From: Periweissella cryptocerci
GTDB lineage: Bacteria; Bacillota; Bacilli; Lactobacillales; Lactobacillaceae
DNA: 64,000 bases
Direction: 5' to 3'
NCBI RefSeq assembly: GCF_004358325.1
Contig: NZ_CP037940.1
Coordinates: forward strand, 1,798,001 to 1,862,000
The position numbers and the translations under genes are program-made. Under the pieces are notes generated by a model. It was not told the origin of the DNA. It was given only the letters and a program-made list of their open reading frames with translations, and made no database searches. This document shows, piece by piece, positions 35,773-44,110 of this stretch; within the stretch, counting starts at the first letter, position 1; every line of letters starts with the position of its first letter.

Positions 35773-35805
35773 AAAAAACGCCCATGACCGAAACAGCCAT
35801 GAGCG
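35773..35805 (-). terminator. Terminator of the small repeat-protein gene
   Basis: Minus strand CGCTCATG / CATGGGCG stem followed by six T residues. Confidence 0.85.
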
Positions 35806-35830
35806 GTGATACTTGTTCAAATATATAAGC

Positions 35831-35980
35831 TTACCCAAGTAAATCTTTTGCTTTGTCCTTGAGGTCGTCAAGATCAACGTCCTTCAAGAGATCTTCTGCT
35901 TTGTCTTTAAGGTCGTCAAGATCGACGTCCTTCAAGGCATCTGTTGCTTGATCTTTAATATCATCAATATCAAAAGGCAT
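35831..35980 (-). CDS. 49-residue protein made of three 16-residue repeats
   Basis: After MPF the protein consists of three near-identical units: DIDDIKDQATDALKDV, DLDDLKDKAEDLLKDV and DLDDLKDKAKDLLG. Each is an amphipathic acidic helix with regularly spaced Leu/Ile/Ala. The gene also repeats at DNA level with a 48-base period. It has its own promoter (ATTATA, minus-strand TATAAT, 36087-36092), a leader of about 100 bases, AGAAGGTG ribosome site and terminator, so it is very likely expressed. The ATG at 35980 is preferred over 36046. No family recognised; a small stress or phasin-like helical protein is speculation. Confidence 0.72.
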   Translation of the reverse strand: MPFDIDDIKDQATDALKDVDLDDLKDKAEDLLKDVDLDDLKDKAKDLLG

Positions 35981-36086
35981 CGGATACACCTTCTTTCCAC
36001 TAAATCTAAATTGACATACTCTTTTCGAATGAGGCTCTAAAAACAAATCCCTTTGTAAAGAGAAACCCTATCTCTTCTACACTTAT

Positions 36087-36092
36087 ATTATA
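36087..36092 (-). promoter_or_regulatory. -10 element for the small repeat-protein gene
   Basis: Minus-strand TATAAT about 107 bases upstream of the start; no good -35. Confidence 0.55.
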
Positions 36093-36200
36093 CTGCGATT
36101 CTCAAAAAAAGGGGTGAGATATGCTCACAGAATATTCATATTTTTTATGCTTTTTATTCACATGTGAGCAATGGAACTATTAAAAACGGTGGTAATAATC

Positions 36201-36216
36201 AATTTCACGTGAAAAA
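36201..36216. promoter_or_regulatory. parS-like palindrome
   Basis: AATTTCACGTGAAAAA matches the parS consensus TGTTTCACGTGAAACA at its central 12 bases (TTTCACGTGAAA, perfect palindrome). It may bind the ParB encoded at 10508, although the outer bases differ. Confidence 0.5.
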
Positions 36217-36248
36217 TATTTTAAATTGTGATAACTTACACTTTCTTT

Positions 36249-36277
36249 TTGAAAACGTTTGCATTAGAATGTAATAA
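36249..36277 (+). promoter_or_regulatory. adhP promoter overlapped by a CcpA cre site
   Basis: TTGAAA (36249-36254), 17-base spacer, TAATAA (36272-36277). TGAAAACGTTTGCA (36250-36263) fits the cre consensus TGWAARCGYTWNCA fully and covers the -35, so CcpA should repress here when preferred sugar is present. Confidence 0.8.
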
Positions 36278-36326
36278 GTAAGCGATATTAAATATGATGA
36301 ATTAAGACAAGTGAGGAATTTAAATA

Positions 36327-37382
36327 ATGAAAGCAGCAGTTGTTCGTGAAGTACCAGATGGTTTTGTTGATATCTTAGAAGACTGGAAGCCCCGCGATTT
36401 GAGCTTCGGTGACGCCTTGGTTGACGTGGAATACGTTGGTCTCTGTCACACTGATTTACACTGTGCAAACGGTGATTTTGGTAACCCTAATGAATTGGGT
36501 GAACGTAACGGTGCTTTCCGCCGTGTTATTGGTCACGAAGGTGTTGGTCGCGTGTCTAAGCTTGGCGAAGGCGCATCTGACTACTTGAAAGTCGGCGATC
36601 GTGTATCAATCGCTTGGTTCTACGACGCATGTGGCGTTTGTGATTTCTGTGTTTCAGGTAATGAAACTTTCTGTCGTAACGTTCGCAACTCAGGTTACAC
36701 AATTGATGGTGCAATGTCACAACAAGTTGTTGTTAACGCTAAGTATGCAGTTAAAGTTCCAGAAGGCTTAGATCCAGTTGAAGCAACTTCAATCACTTGT
36801 GCCGGTGTTACAATGTACAAGTCATTGAAGGTTGGTGAAACTAAGCCTGGTCAATGGGTTTCAGTTCACGGTGCCGGTGGTCTTGGTAACTTGGCTGTCC
36901 AATACGCACACAATGTCTTTGGTGCTCACGTTGCTGTTATCGATGGTAACGAAGATAAGTTGGCTGCTGCACACGCCAATGGTGCTGAAGTTATGATTAA
37001 CCGTAAGAAGGTTGAAGACGTGGCTGCTGAAGTGCAAAAGGCAACTGGTGGTGTGCACAACGCCCAAGTTACCGCAGTTAACGCAACTGCCTTTAACCAA
37101 GCCGTTGATTCATTGCGCCCAATGGGTAAGTTAGTTGCCGTTGCTTTGCCACAAGGTGACATGGCTTTGAACATCGCTAAGACTGTTCTTGACGGTATCG
37201 AAGTTCGTGGTTCATTGGTTGGTACGCGTGCTGACTTGAAGGAAGCTTTCCAATTCGGTGCTGAAGGTAAAGTTAAGCCTATCGTTGAAAAGGTTGCATT
37301 CAGTGACATCAACGAAGTTATCGATGAAATGAAGAACGGTAAGATTACCGGTCGTAAGGTCTTCGATTTCACTACTCTTTAA
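36327..37382 (+). CDS. adhP: Zinc-dependent alcohol dehydrogenase, AdhP type
   Basis: The 351-residue medium-chain dehydrogenase oxidises or reduces primary alcohols/aldehydes with NAD(H). It has catalytic zinc ligands in GLCHTDLHC (about 35-43) and GHEGVG (about 70-75). The structural-zinc cluster [15 protein letters not shown] (about 98-112) has fewer spaced cysteines than the classic four but remains plausible. A Rossmann motif [11 protein letters not shown] follows (about 178-188). In heterofermenters it may regenerate NAD+ by making ethanol. Codon bias indicates high expression; a cre site lies in the promoter. Confidence 0.95.
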   Translation: MKAAVVREVPDGFVDILEDWKPRDLSFGDALVDVEYVGLCHTDLHCANGDFGNPNELGERNGAFRRVIGHEGVGRVSKLGEGASDYLKVGDRVSIAWFYDACGVCDFCVSGNETFCRNVRNSGYTIDGAMSQQVVVNAKYAVKVPEGLDPVEATSITCAGVTMYKSLKVGETKPGQWVSVHGAGGLGNLAVQYAHNVFGAHVAVIDGNEDKLAAAHANGAEVMINRKKVEDVAAEVQKATGGVHNAQVTAVNATAFNQAVDSLRPMGKLVAVALPQGDMALNIAKTVLDGIEVRGSLVGTRADLKEAFQFGAEGKVKPIVEKVAFSDINEVIDEMKNGKITGRKVFDFTTL

Positions 37383-37390
37383 TATTAATC

Positions 37391-37435
37391 AAATAGCCCG
37401 ATTCCCCTTATCACAAGGGAAATCGGGCTATTTTT
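37391..37435. terminator. Terminator after adhP (family-2-like hairpin)
   Basis: AATAGCCCGATT / AATCGGGCTATT with CCCTT / AAGGG tip and T run; resembles the family-2 middle hairpin. Confidence 0.92.
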
Positions 37436-37475
37436 GCGTTATTAATGTTAATACTGGGAAAGTGGGTTCTAATTT

Positions 37476-37846
37476 TTCTGACGTGGGATTGAATGAAATT
37501 GGCCACTACGTGCCAGTAAATTACTTGGAGCACCACGCTGGAAGCAGCCTCCCAAGCCAAAGTGCGGTCTTGGTCGGTTCGGATAAGCTGGGACTCTAGG
37601 GGATAAATCCCCAAGATTCCTCATCTCATCCTCAGCGGGAATATGTGCTGCACACATATTCCCCCAGTCGCGGTGTAAAGGCTGCGCCCGCCAAGCAATT
37701 TACCGGTACTCCGTTAGTTTGGAATAATGCTCAAACTAGCAAAAACAGTTACCAACTATAGGACGCAGTGGCATGAAAAACACTGATAATAGAACCCTAG
37801 TAATTTGATACTTGAAAAGTACGGAAACGACAATCCCACGCTAGAA
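37476..37846 (+). repeat. Structured intergenic element, copy 4 (full-length, 371 bp)
   Basis: Outer inverted ends TTCTGACGTGGGATTG (37476-37491) and CAATCCCACGCTAGAA (37831-37846) match at 14 of 16. Core P1 pairs 37510-37530 with 37689-37709. P5 is a perfect GGGAATATGTG / CACATATTCCC. P3 and P4 are partly decayed (CCTCCCAAG with CTTGGTCGG; GGACTCTAGGGGAT with ATCCCCAAGATTCC). Between core and right end lies a conserved tail (GCTCAAACTAG, CAGTTACCAAC). It sits between convergent adhP and the sortase-like gene. Confidence 0.88.
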
Positions 37847-37937
37847 TAAATAGCGCCGGAAAGTGGTACAAAATGCGGGTTGCAACCTTGATATACTGAA
37901 ACCTAATTCACGACCCGAAATACTCACGTACCAATAT

Positions 37938-38717
37938 TTACTTAAAGAAAATCTGCCAGACAATGTGGTATGTCGCCCAGAAAACCCAAATGGAGATAAT
38001 GACCATTAATATCAATAGGGCAATCGGCATGAACCATTGTTTGGGAATCGCGGCGGCTTTGAAATCATTCGCGAGTAATTGTCCTTGGATTGCTAAAGTT
38101 ACGTTTTGATTAGCTTGAATCATTGGCACAGCTAAAGTTACGTAGTTGCCGTTATCCTTTGGTTGCGCGATGACATTATTAATTGGCTTATCAATAATTT
38201 GTTGCTTAACAACTTGGTACGTCAAATGGCTCGTACCACTATGAATATAGAAAAGGGCACCAACGGACATGTTAGGTAAGTGCCCGGCAAATGCATTGAT
38301 GGTATTGGGTGCAGTCGCAAGGAGCGTACTTGTTTGGCGGGAGGCGTTAGTTAAACTCGCCGAACCGGAAACTAAAGTAATGCCTTGGTGTAACTGGGCG
38401 GCCAAGGTTGTTTGGAAAATGGGGAGGGGTTGACCATCCGCTTCAAAGTAGAGATTGGCGATGGATTGTTGCGCAGTGCTCCGGAGACTAGTGAACACTT
38501 CACTTAACGCCTTTTTCCAGCTAGCTTGGGGATTGACGTAAAATGGTGCGGTGGTTTCAGTTTCCATGACATCGTCGAGATATTGTTGCTCAAGCGTGCT
38601 ACTCATTGTGATGTTGTATTGATGGAGTGGGGGCGAACTGGCTACACTGAGTGGCGATAATTTTATACCGAGAATTGCGACCATGACAATACAAGCGAGG
38701 ATAATTTTTTTAGACAT
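37938..38717 (-). CDS. Sortase-fold membrane protein lacking catalytic Cys and Arg (pseudosortase)
   Basis: The 259-residue protein has transmembrane helices at both ends (about 5-25 and 230-255), like class C sortases. Its middle follows a sortase: LPIFQTTLAAQLHQG (98-112, cf. LPIYHGTSEEVLQKG), NTINAFAGHLPN with H146 at the catalytic-His position, FYIHSGTSHLTYQV (157-170), and YVTLAVPM (192-199) where TLxTC is expected. The Cys is replaced (A-V-P) and no Arg follows. The only Cys is C9 in the membrane helix. It cannot be a normal transpeptidase; a binding or regulatory role is inferred. It stands alone, 187 bases upstream of mvaA and divergent from it. Confidence 0.62.
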   Translation of the reverse strand: MSKKIILACIVMVAILGIKLSPLSVASSPPLHQYNITMSSTLEQQYLDDVMETETTAPFYVNPQASWKKALSEVFTSLRSTAQQSIANLYFEADGQPLPIFQTTLAAQLHQGITLVSGSASLTNASRQTSTLLATAPNTINAFAGHLPNMSVGALFYIHSGTSHLTYQVVKQQIIDKPINNVIAQPKDNGNYVTLAVPMIQANQNVTLAIQGQLLANDFKAAAIPKQWFMPIALLILMVIISIWVFWATYHIVWQIFFK

Positions 38718-38904
38718 TGACGCCCCCTTTCCTGAATTTTATAGATAAAGTTTACTAATTCAATAATAGCGAATCGATATGAAATAACTATGAACACGGT
38801 TTGATATGTTAAAATAGATGTATTAAATTTACGAGAAAGCAGGGGTGCTAAGTGCATAATTGGGAATTACCCCGATTTGTGTTTTAGCATGGGATAGGTG
38901 GATT

Positions 38905-40140
38905 ATGAAATTTCATCAATTGTCGTGGACTGAACGCTTGCGCGAAATGGTCACACAGGGTCATTTATCAGTGGCAGATCAGGCGTTATTTACAGCTAAC
39001 TATGATGCCGTTAATGAGCAAATGATTGAAAATTATGTAACCAGCTATCGATTACCAGAAGGTGTGGTGCCAAACCTGGTTGTGAACGGGCAGACATACA
39101 TGGTGCCAATGGTGACCGAGGAACCGTCAGTTATTGCGGCAGCCGCTAATGGTGCACGCATGATTGGTTTGGGTAGTGGTGTCAAAGCTGAAATCCTTAA
39201 TCGGCAAATGATTGGTCAGGTTCTCATACACGACGCTGATTTTGAGCTAGTTGTTGACTATATGCAAGCACATCAGGACGAGTTAGTTAACTTAGGTAAT
39301 GCCGCACATCCTTCAATGGCAGCCCGTGGTGGTGGCTTAACAGATATTCGCGTGCGTGATTTAGGTGCTGGCTATGTTTCAGTTGATTTGCTGGTCGATA
39401 CTAAGGCTGCGATGGGTGCAAATGTTGTTAACACAATGGCAGAAGCTGTTGCCAATGATTTACGTAAGCGCGATTTAGGACAAGTGACAATGGCTATTCT
39501 ATCGAACTTGGCGACCGAATCATTAGTTAAGGCAACGGTAGCAATCCCGTTTAGCAGTTTGGTCAAAGGTGATTTTTCTGGCCAGCAAATTGCTGACCAA
39601 ATCATGATTGCGAGCGAGTTCAGTCAGCGCGATCCATACCGTGCGACTACTGAAAACAAAGGTTTGATGAATGGGATTGATGCAGCCGTTATGGCGAGTG
39701 GGAATGACTGGCGGGCAATCGAAGCCGGCGTGCATGCTTATGCGAGTCATACCGGCCAATATCGTGGCTTAACCACATGGTCTATTACGGATGAACATTT
39801 GCTAGGCGAGTTGATTATCCCACTACCGGTTGGAATTGTCGGTGGCTCGATTGGGATTGTCCCACTGGTTAAAGCCAACCAACGGATGTTAGCAATTGAA
39901 AGCGCGGAGGAATTAGCGCAAGTCATTGCTGGTGTTGGCTTAGCCCAGAATTTAGCAGCGTTACGCGCGCTAGTAACTAATGGGATTCAAGCTGGTCACA
40001 TGGCTTTGCAAATGAAATCGTTGGCCATTGCAGTTGGTGCAACCACCGAGGAAATTCCGGTGGTCGTTGAAAAATTAAAGCACGCTGTCCATGCAGATAT
40101 GCAAACAGCACAAGAAATCTTAGATAAGGTGAGAAATTAA
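38905..40140 (+). CDS. mvaA: Hydroxymethylglutaryl-CoA reductase, class II
   Basis: This enzyme forms mevalonate for isoprenoid synthesis in lactic acid bacteria. The 411-residue protein has ENYVTSYRLPEGVVPNLVVNG (about 43-63 in parts), GARMIGLGSG (about 82-91), the catalytic region DTKAAMGANVVNTMAEAV (about 157-174) and the C-terminal GHMALQMKSLAIAVGA with catalytic His. It lacks the eukaryotic membrane anchor. The ATG at 38905 has GGTGG close upstream. It is coupled (2-base gap) to the HELMH gene downstream. Confidence 0.95.
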   Translation: MKFHQLSWTERLREMVTQGHLSVADQALFTANYDAVNEQMIENYVTSYRLPEGVVPNLVVNGQTYMVPMVTEEPSVIAAAANGARMIGLGSGVKAEILNRQMIGQVLIHDADFELVVDYMQAHQDELVNLGNAAHPSMAARGGGLTDIRVRDLGAGYVSVDLLVDTKAAMGANVVNTMAEAVANDLRKRDLGQVTMAILSNLATESLVKATVAIPFSSLVKGDFSGQQIADQIMIASEFSQRDPYRATTENKGLMNGIDAAVMASGNDWRAIEAGVHAYASHTGQYRGLTTWSITDEHLLGELIIPLPVGIVGGSIGIVPLVKANQRMLAIESAEELAQVIAGVGLAQNLAALRALVTNGIQAGHMALQMKSLAIAVGATTEEIPVVVEKLKHAVHADMQTAQEILDKVRN

Positions 40141-40142
40141 AA

Positions 40143-41141
40143 ATGACAGAAGAAGTAGTACGTTTAAGCGCAACCGCCAAAGGATTATTGGACCAAGTTA
40201 ATCAAATTTTCCCTGGGGAAGTAATGGTTCATTTCGGTAAGGAAAAAGCCGGTTATTTATTACATGGGCAAGCTACCCGTGATGCGATGGGTTCACGTTT
40301 CTTGATTGAAGTTAACGATGTAACCGCACCAGATTATACGGCAACGCACGAATTGATGCACATGTTGATGTCAATGTCAGGCTTCCCCCAAATTATGTTT
40401 AACTTGTCATTTGGTGATGAACAGCTTGATGAACAATTAATGATTATGGCCACTAGTTTATATAACGCCGTGGCACACAATATCGTGGTTGCGGAACAAC
40501 GTAAGCATGACTTGATTACCCCAGAAGTGTCTGAAGCATTTGCTAGCGGGATTGCCCACACTTTGACCCCAGAAGGTGATGAGAATGACGATCAAGCAGC
40601 TTTGCGTTTGTTAACATTGGTTGATGCGTTGGCCTTCTATGAAGCTGATGAAGACAAGAAGAAATACTTGGCCCGTTTCCGTAAGGACTACCCAATTGCC
40701 TACGCAGGTGCGAAGAACTTGTATGATGACGTAACGAAGAAGCCAGTCGATTCGCCATTTGCAATGCGTCGGGCAATTGTGAAGATGTTCAAGGGCTTTG
40801 ATGCTCAAATGAAAGCTTGGGGCATGCCTGAATTACACAGTAATGAATTTGCTACCCTTTCAAGCGTCTTCTCAGCGCGTCAATTGCGGATGCAAGTGCG
40901 CCAAGTCTTTGAAGTGTTCCACTCAGAAATGAAGGATAAAAAGACTGGCGAACGCGCTTATGTTGGGTTGAATCGTCAAGACCACCAAAATGGTTTCGTA
41001 ATTGCGATTCCTGAAGAAGTTACCGGTGGTTCAACGGAATGGTTCAAGCAACTTTATGATATGACGGTGGAAGAATTATTCGATAGCATCGCAATGCCTT
41101 ATTCAATGCGCGATACTGAACCAACGGCGGATGAAGCTTAA
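40143..41141 (+). CDS. Conserved protein with an HExxH (HELMH) motif
   Basis: The 332-residue soluble protein carries HELMHMLMSMSG at about residues 69-80, a zinc-metallopeptidase-like HExxH in a helix preceded by APDYTATHE. A possible third ligand could be among E99/H118-type residues (DEQLDEQLM, VAHNIVVAEQ). It resembles lactobacillus proteins labelled IpaB/EvcA, whose function is unknown; that family name is from memory. Tight coupling to mvaA suggests coexpression. Protease activity is inferred only. Confidence 0.65.
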   Translation: MTEEVVRLSATAKGLLDQVNQIFPGEVMVHFGKEKAGYLLHGQATRDAMGSRFLIEVNDVTAPDYTATHELMHMLMSMSGFPQIMFNLSFGDEQLDEQLMIMATSLYNAVAHNIVVAEQRKHDLITPEVSEAFASGIAHTLTPEGDENDDQAALRLLTLVDALAFYEADEDKKKYLARFRKDYPIAYAGAKNLYDDVTKKPVDSPFAMRRAIVKMFKGFDAQMKAWGMPELHSNEFATLSSVFSARQLRMQVRQVFEVFHSEMKDKKTGERAYVGLNRQDHQNGFVIAIPEEVTGGSTEWFKQLYDMTVEELFDSIAMPYSMRDTEPTADEA

Positions 41142-41208
41142 TTACGTAAATCGTTAGTTTGTGGCTGAATGCGACCACGTCGATTTTGAAGCAGGTTAAT
41201 CCCTTGAA

Positions 41209-41472
41209 ATGAAGCTATTTATCCTCAATGAAGTCAAAGATCAAATAGCTGACAAAGAGTTTGATGAAATGCTTTATACCCATGATAGTGATGGCAAATC
41301 AGTCATGGCGCTGTTGTTCGTGGATGGGGACAACGGAACGGTTCCGTTTGATGTCGAATTTTACAGCGTTATTGGTGAGGAATTTAGTAAAAAAATAACT
41401 GCAGTTACACCAAGTGGCTACGCTAATATCGACTTCCGTTGGGCTACAAATGAAGTTTTAGGCGTTGAATAA
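41209..41472 (+). CDS. Hypothetical 87-residue protein
   Basis: A small acidic soluble protein beginning MKLFILNEVKDQIADKEFDE and ending ATNEVLGVE, without signal peptide or membrane segment. Composition suggests mixed alpha/beta. The ribosome site is weak (AGCAGG well upstream). It lies 67 bases after the HELMH gene with no terminator between, so it may be its operon end. No family recognised. Confidence 0.55.
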   Translation: MKLFILNEVKDQIADKEFDEMLYTHDSDGKSVMALLFVDGDNGTVPFDVEFYSVIGEEFSKKITAVTPSGYANIDFRWATNEVLGVE

Positions 41473-41486
41473 GTAGTGAATAGTAT

Positions 41487-41560
41487 GGGGCTGGGGCATA
41501 AATTTTCCAGCCTGTAAAATAAGCCGGATTTCTCCTAGTAAGGTAGAAATCTGGCTTATT
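41487..41560. repeat. Family-2 repeat, copy f
   Basis: GGGGCTGGGGCATAAATTTTCCAGCC hairpin (with CTGG / CCAG) followed by AATAAGCCGGATTTCTCCTA / TAGGTAGAAATCTGGCTTATT-type stem. Same order and orientation as copy c. Confidence 0.78.
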
Positions 41561-41615
41561 AACGTGCGATAATTAATGGATAAAATATCAAACAGAAGTA
41601 AGCGGGGAGTTGTTC

Positions 41616-42314
41616 ATGGACAAAAAGATACAGGATTTATTTAACAATGCGAAAAACATTGTGTTCTTAACCGGCGCGGGGGTTTCGACGGCTTCAGGAA
41701 TTCCAGATTATCGATCTAAAGGTGGCTTGTATGATGCGGTTGAACGGCCAGAATATCTGTTAAGTACCGATGCCTTAGCCAATGAGCCAGCTAAAATGTA
41801 TGATTTCATTATCAAAAATATGTACTTTCCAGCCACTAAGCCGAATGTCATTCATCAAAAAATGGCGGCATTAGTTAACGCGGGAAAAGCCCGGATTATT
41901 ACGCAGAATGTGGATGGGTTACACCTTAAAGCTGGTGCTGATGCTGAACGGGTGATTGAATACCATGGCAATATCTACGATGTCTATGGGGTTACTGATC
42001 ACCAACCAGCAAGTTACCAAAATTACCAGGCAGGAATGCGTCGGGAAGATGGCGACATTTTACGACCTAACATCACGTTATATGGTGAAATCCCATTCCG
42101 TACTAATGAAGCCGCGCAATGGGTGATGAACGCTGATTTAGTGGTTATCGTTGGGACTAGCTTTGTTGTGTATCCATTTGCCGGACTATTGCAATATGCT
42201 AATGCCCAGGTGCCTATCTTGGCAGTGAACCGCGAACGAATTGAAGCGCCACAGTATGTCCAACAAGAAATTGGGGATGCCGTTACCTTTTTTGAACAAT
42301 TGACGGTTGAATAA
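41616..42314 (+). CDS. Sir2-family NAD-dependent protein deacylase without zinc cysteines
   Basis: The 232-residue protein has the NAD-binding motifs FLTGAGVSTASGIPDYRS (about 17-34) and ITQNVDGLH (about 96-104), and the catalytic His in IEYHGNIYDVYG (about 117). Where sirtuins have a four-Cys zinc ribbon, it has DHQPASYQNYQAGMRREDGD and no cysteine anywhere in the protein. NITLYGEIP and VVIVGTSFVVYP complete the fold. Some bacterial sirtuins lack zinc, so it may still be active, perhaps on other acyl groups or ADP-ribosylation. The ATG at 41616 has GGGGAG 6 bases upstream. Confidence 0.9.
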   Translation: MDKKIQDLFNNAKNIVFLTGAGVSTASGIPDYRSKGGLYDAVERPEYLLSTDALANEPAKMYDFIIKNMYFPATKPNVIHQKMAALVNAGKARIITQNVDGLHLKAGADAERVIEYHGNIYDVYGVTDHQPASYQNYQAGMRREDGDILRPNITLYGEIPFRTNEAAQWVMNADLVVIVGTSFVVYPFAGLLQYANAQVPILAVNRERIEAPQYVQQEIGDAVTFFEQLTVE

Positions 42315-42386
42315 AAAATGGAATTTGGTTCCGCAATAGAAGGCACGATTTTACCTTATGACCAACGCCTGAAAATATAGGTACGC

Positions 42387-42423
42387 AAAATCCCGCTCAC
42401 TAAAATTAGTGGGCGGGATTTTT
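42387..42423. terminator. Bidirectional terminator
   Basis: AAAATCCCGC / GCGGGATTTTT with inner CACTAA / TTAGTG, between convergent sir2 and the small membrane-protein gene. Confidence 0.92.
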
Positions 42424-42439
42424 ATTTGGAGATATTTAA

Positions 42440-42763
42440 TTAAGCGGCAACGCGTTTTGCATCAACAACTGTCAATACGAATTGAACAACTGCTAAGACA
42501 AGCAAAGCAATCCAGCTAATCAACAACAATGATGAAGTTGTTTTAGGTGAAGCGGTTAACCAGTAGTTAGACCATGAAGTGTTGCTGTAAACAACCCAAC
42601 CAGCCAAACCAACTAATCCAGCAAGCAAGTCGATAACAACGAGCATGAACAAGTTACCACCAACTTGCTTGGTGAAGTAAACGAAAGTCATGATTAATGC
42701 CCAAACAGCAAGAACAGCAAGTGCAACTGAGAGACCCCAGTAAATAATTACAGAAACAGCCAT
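42440..42763 (-). CDS. Hypothetical small membrane protein
   Basis: The 107-residue protein has three transmembrane helices (about 5-30, 38-58 and 78-103), with WSNYWLTASPKTTSS in the outer loop and a short basic end AKRVAA. Codon bias is strong, as in highly expressed genes. It stands alone with AGGAAGG before the ATG. No family recognised. Confidence 0.75.
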   Translation of the reverse strand: MAVSVIIYWGLSVALAVLAVWALIMTFVYFTKQVGGNLFMLVVIDLLAGLVGLAGWVVYSNTSWSNYWLTASPKTTSSLLLISWIALLVLAVVQFVLTVVDAKRVAA

Positions 42764-42965
42764 GATTATAAAACCTTCCTTTGTTTAAGTTAGTAAACTA
42801 ATATATATCAGTATTCTAGCATTCTTAGTGCAAAAATGCACTAACTTTTAAGCAATGGTTATACGGGGCGATTAGTAGGCCACCGAATAAATGGGTTATT
42901 TGATGGCTATTATAGTGGTAATTTGTTAATCTTAAAGACAAATAATTAATCAGAGGGAGCTAGCA

Positions 42966-44099
42966 ATGTTTGAAAAATTACGAACATCCAAGCTGATGTT
43001 TTGGTCGTTGGAACTACTAGTATTAGCTTTATTAGTTTTCGTGTGTACGCAAATTTCATTCTTATTCACACCAATTGGGATATTTGTACAAACCGTTTTC
43101 TTGCCAATCATTATTTCAGGATTCTTATATTACTTATTGAATCCGGTAGTGAAGCTATTGCAAAAAGTTAAAATTAAAAAATTCCGGATTCCACGCACAT
43201 TGGCCGTGGCAATTGTAATGATTGCAGTAATTGCGTTATTAGCGCTCGTTATTATTACGGTTGTACCACAGTTAATTAATCAGGTTAGTCGGTTGTTAGC
43301 GAACTTACCCAAATTCACAAATGACGTGCAAAATGAAGTAAACGACTTAATGCATAACAAGTGGCTTGCTAAGAGTGGACTGAAGGTGGATGCAAGTACG
43401 ATTGAAAATTCCGCCGGCAAATACGCGAAGACGTTTTTACTTGGAACTGCAAACGGCCTTGGTGCGGTAATTGGGAAAGTGACGAGCATTACGATTACGG
43501 CAATCACGGTACCAGTTATGCTGTTTTATATGTTGAACGATGGCCATAAATTCATGCCAAATGTGATGCGTTTGTTCCCAGCCGATAAGCAAGATAACAT
43601 TGCGGAATTGATGGGTAAGATGTCAAAAACCATTTCACAATACATTGATGGTCAAGTACTTGAATGCCTCTTTGTTGGGGTCTTTACAAGTATCGGTTAC
43701 TTAATCATTGGGCAACCATACGCCCTATTACTAGGAGTAGTTGCTGGGATTACGAACATCATTCCTTACGTTGGACCATACATTGGGATTTTTCCTTCAT
43801 TGCTGGTGGCTTTAACAGTCGGTTCATGGCAACTCGTTTGGGTAATTGCTGTTGTCGTGATTGTGCAACAAGTCGATGGAAATTTAATCTACCCCAACAT
43901 CATCGGCAAGACATTGAAAATTCACCCATTAACCATCATCATTATCTTGTTGGCGGCCGGTAATATCGCGGGAATCGGTGGCATGATTTTAGCGATTCCA
44001 TTATACGCAGTTGTCCGGACATTTGTTTCATACATGTGGAACATTTATCGAATTCAAAAGGGCCATATCACGGTTGATGATTTGAAAGACATTGAATAA
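42966..44099 (+). CDS. AI-2E family (UPF0118/PerM-like) transporter
   Basis: The 377-residue membrane protein has about seven to eight transmembrane segments, an extracytoplasmic domain between helices 3 and 4 (about 105-150), and the family motifs GQVLECLFVGVFTSIGYLIIG-like segment (about 222-242) and IGIFPSLLVAL. Members export AI-2 or act in Na+/H+ exchange; substrate not known. GGGAG precedes the ATG. A structured element follows directly. Confidence 0.9.
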   Translation: MFEKLRTSKLMFWSLELLVLALLVFVCTQISFLFTPIGIFVQTVFLPIIISGFLYYLLNPVVKLLQKVKIKKFRIPRTLAVAIVMIAVIALLALVIITVVPQLINQVSRLLANLPKFTNDVQNEVNDLMHNKWLAKSGLKVDASTIENSAGKYAKTFLLGTANGLGAVIGKVTSITITAITVPVMLFYMLNDGHKFMPNVMRLFPADKQDNIAELMGKMSKTISQYIDGQVLECLFVGVFTSIGYLIIGQPYALLLGVVAGITNIIPYVGPYIGIFPSLLVALTVGSWQLVWVIAVVVIVQQVDGNLIYPNIIGKTLKIHPLTIIIILLAAGNIAGIGGMILAIPLYAVVRTFVSYMWNIYRIQKGHITVDDLKDIE

Positions 44100-44110
44100 G
44101 TAATGATCTA

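Noticed and set aside
36861..37372. Long minus-strand ORFs opposite adhP
   Set aside because: Codon bias of adhP leaves the antisense frame open; no independent signals.
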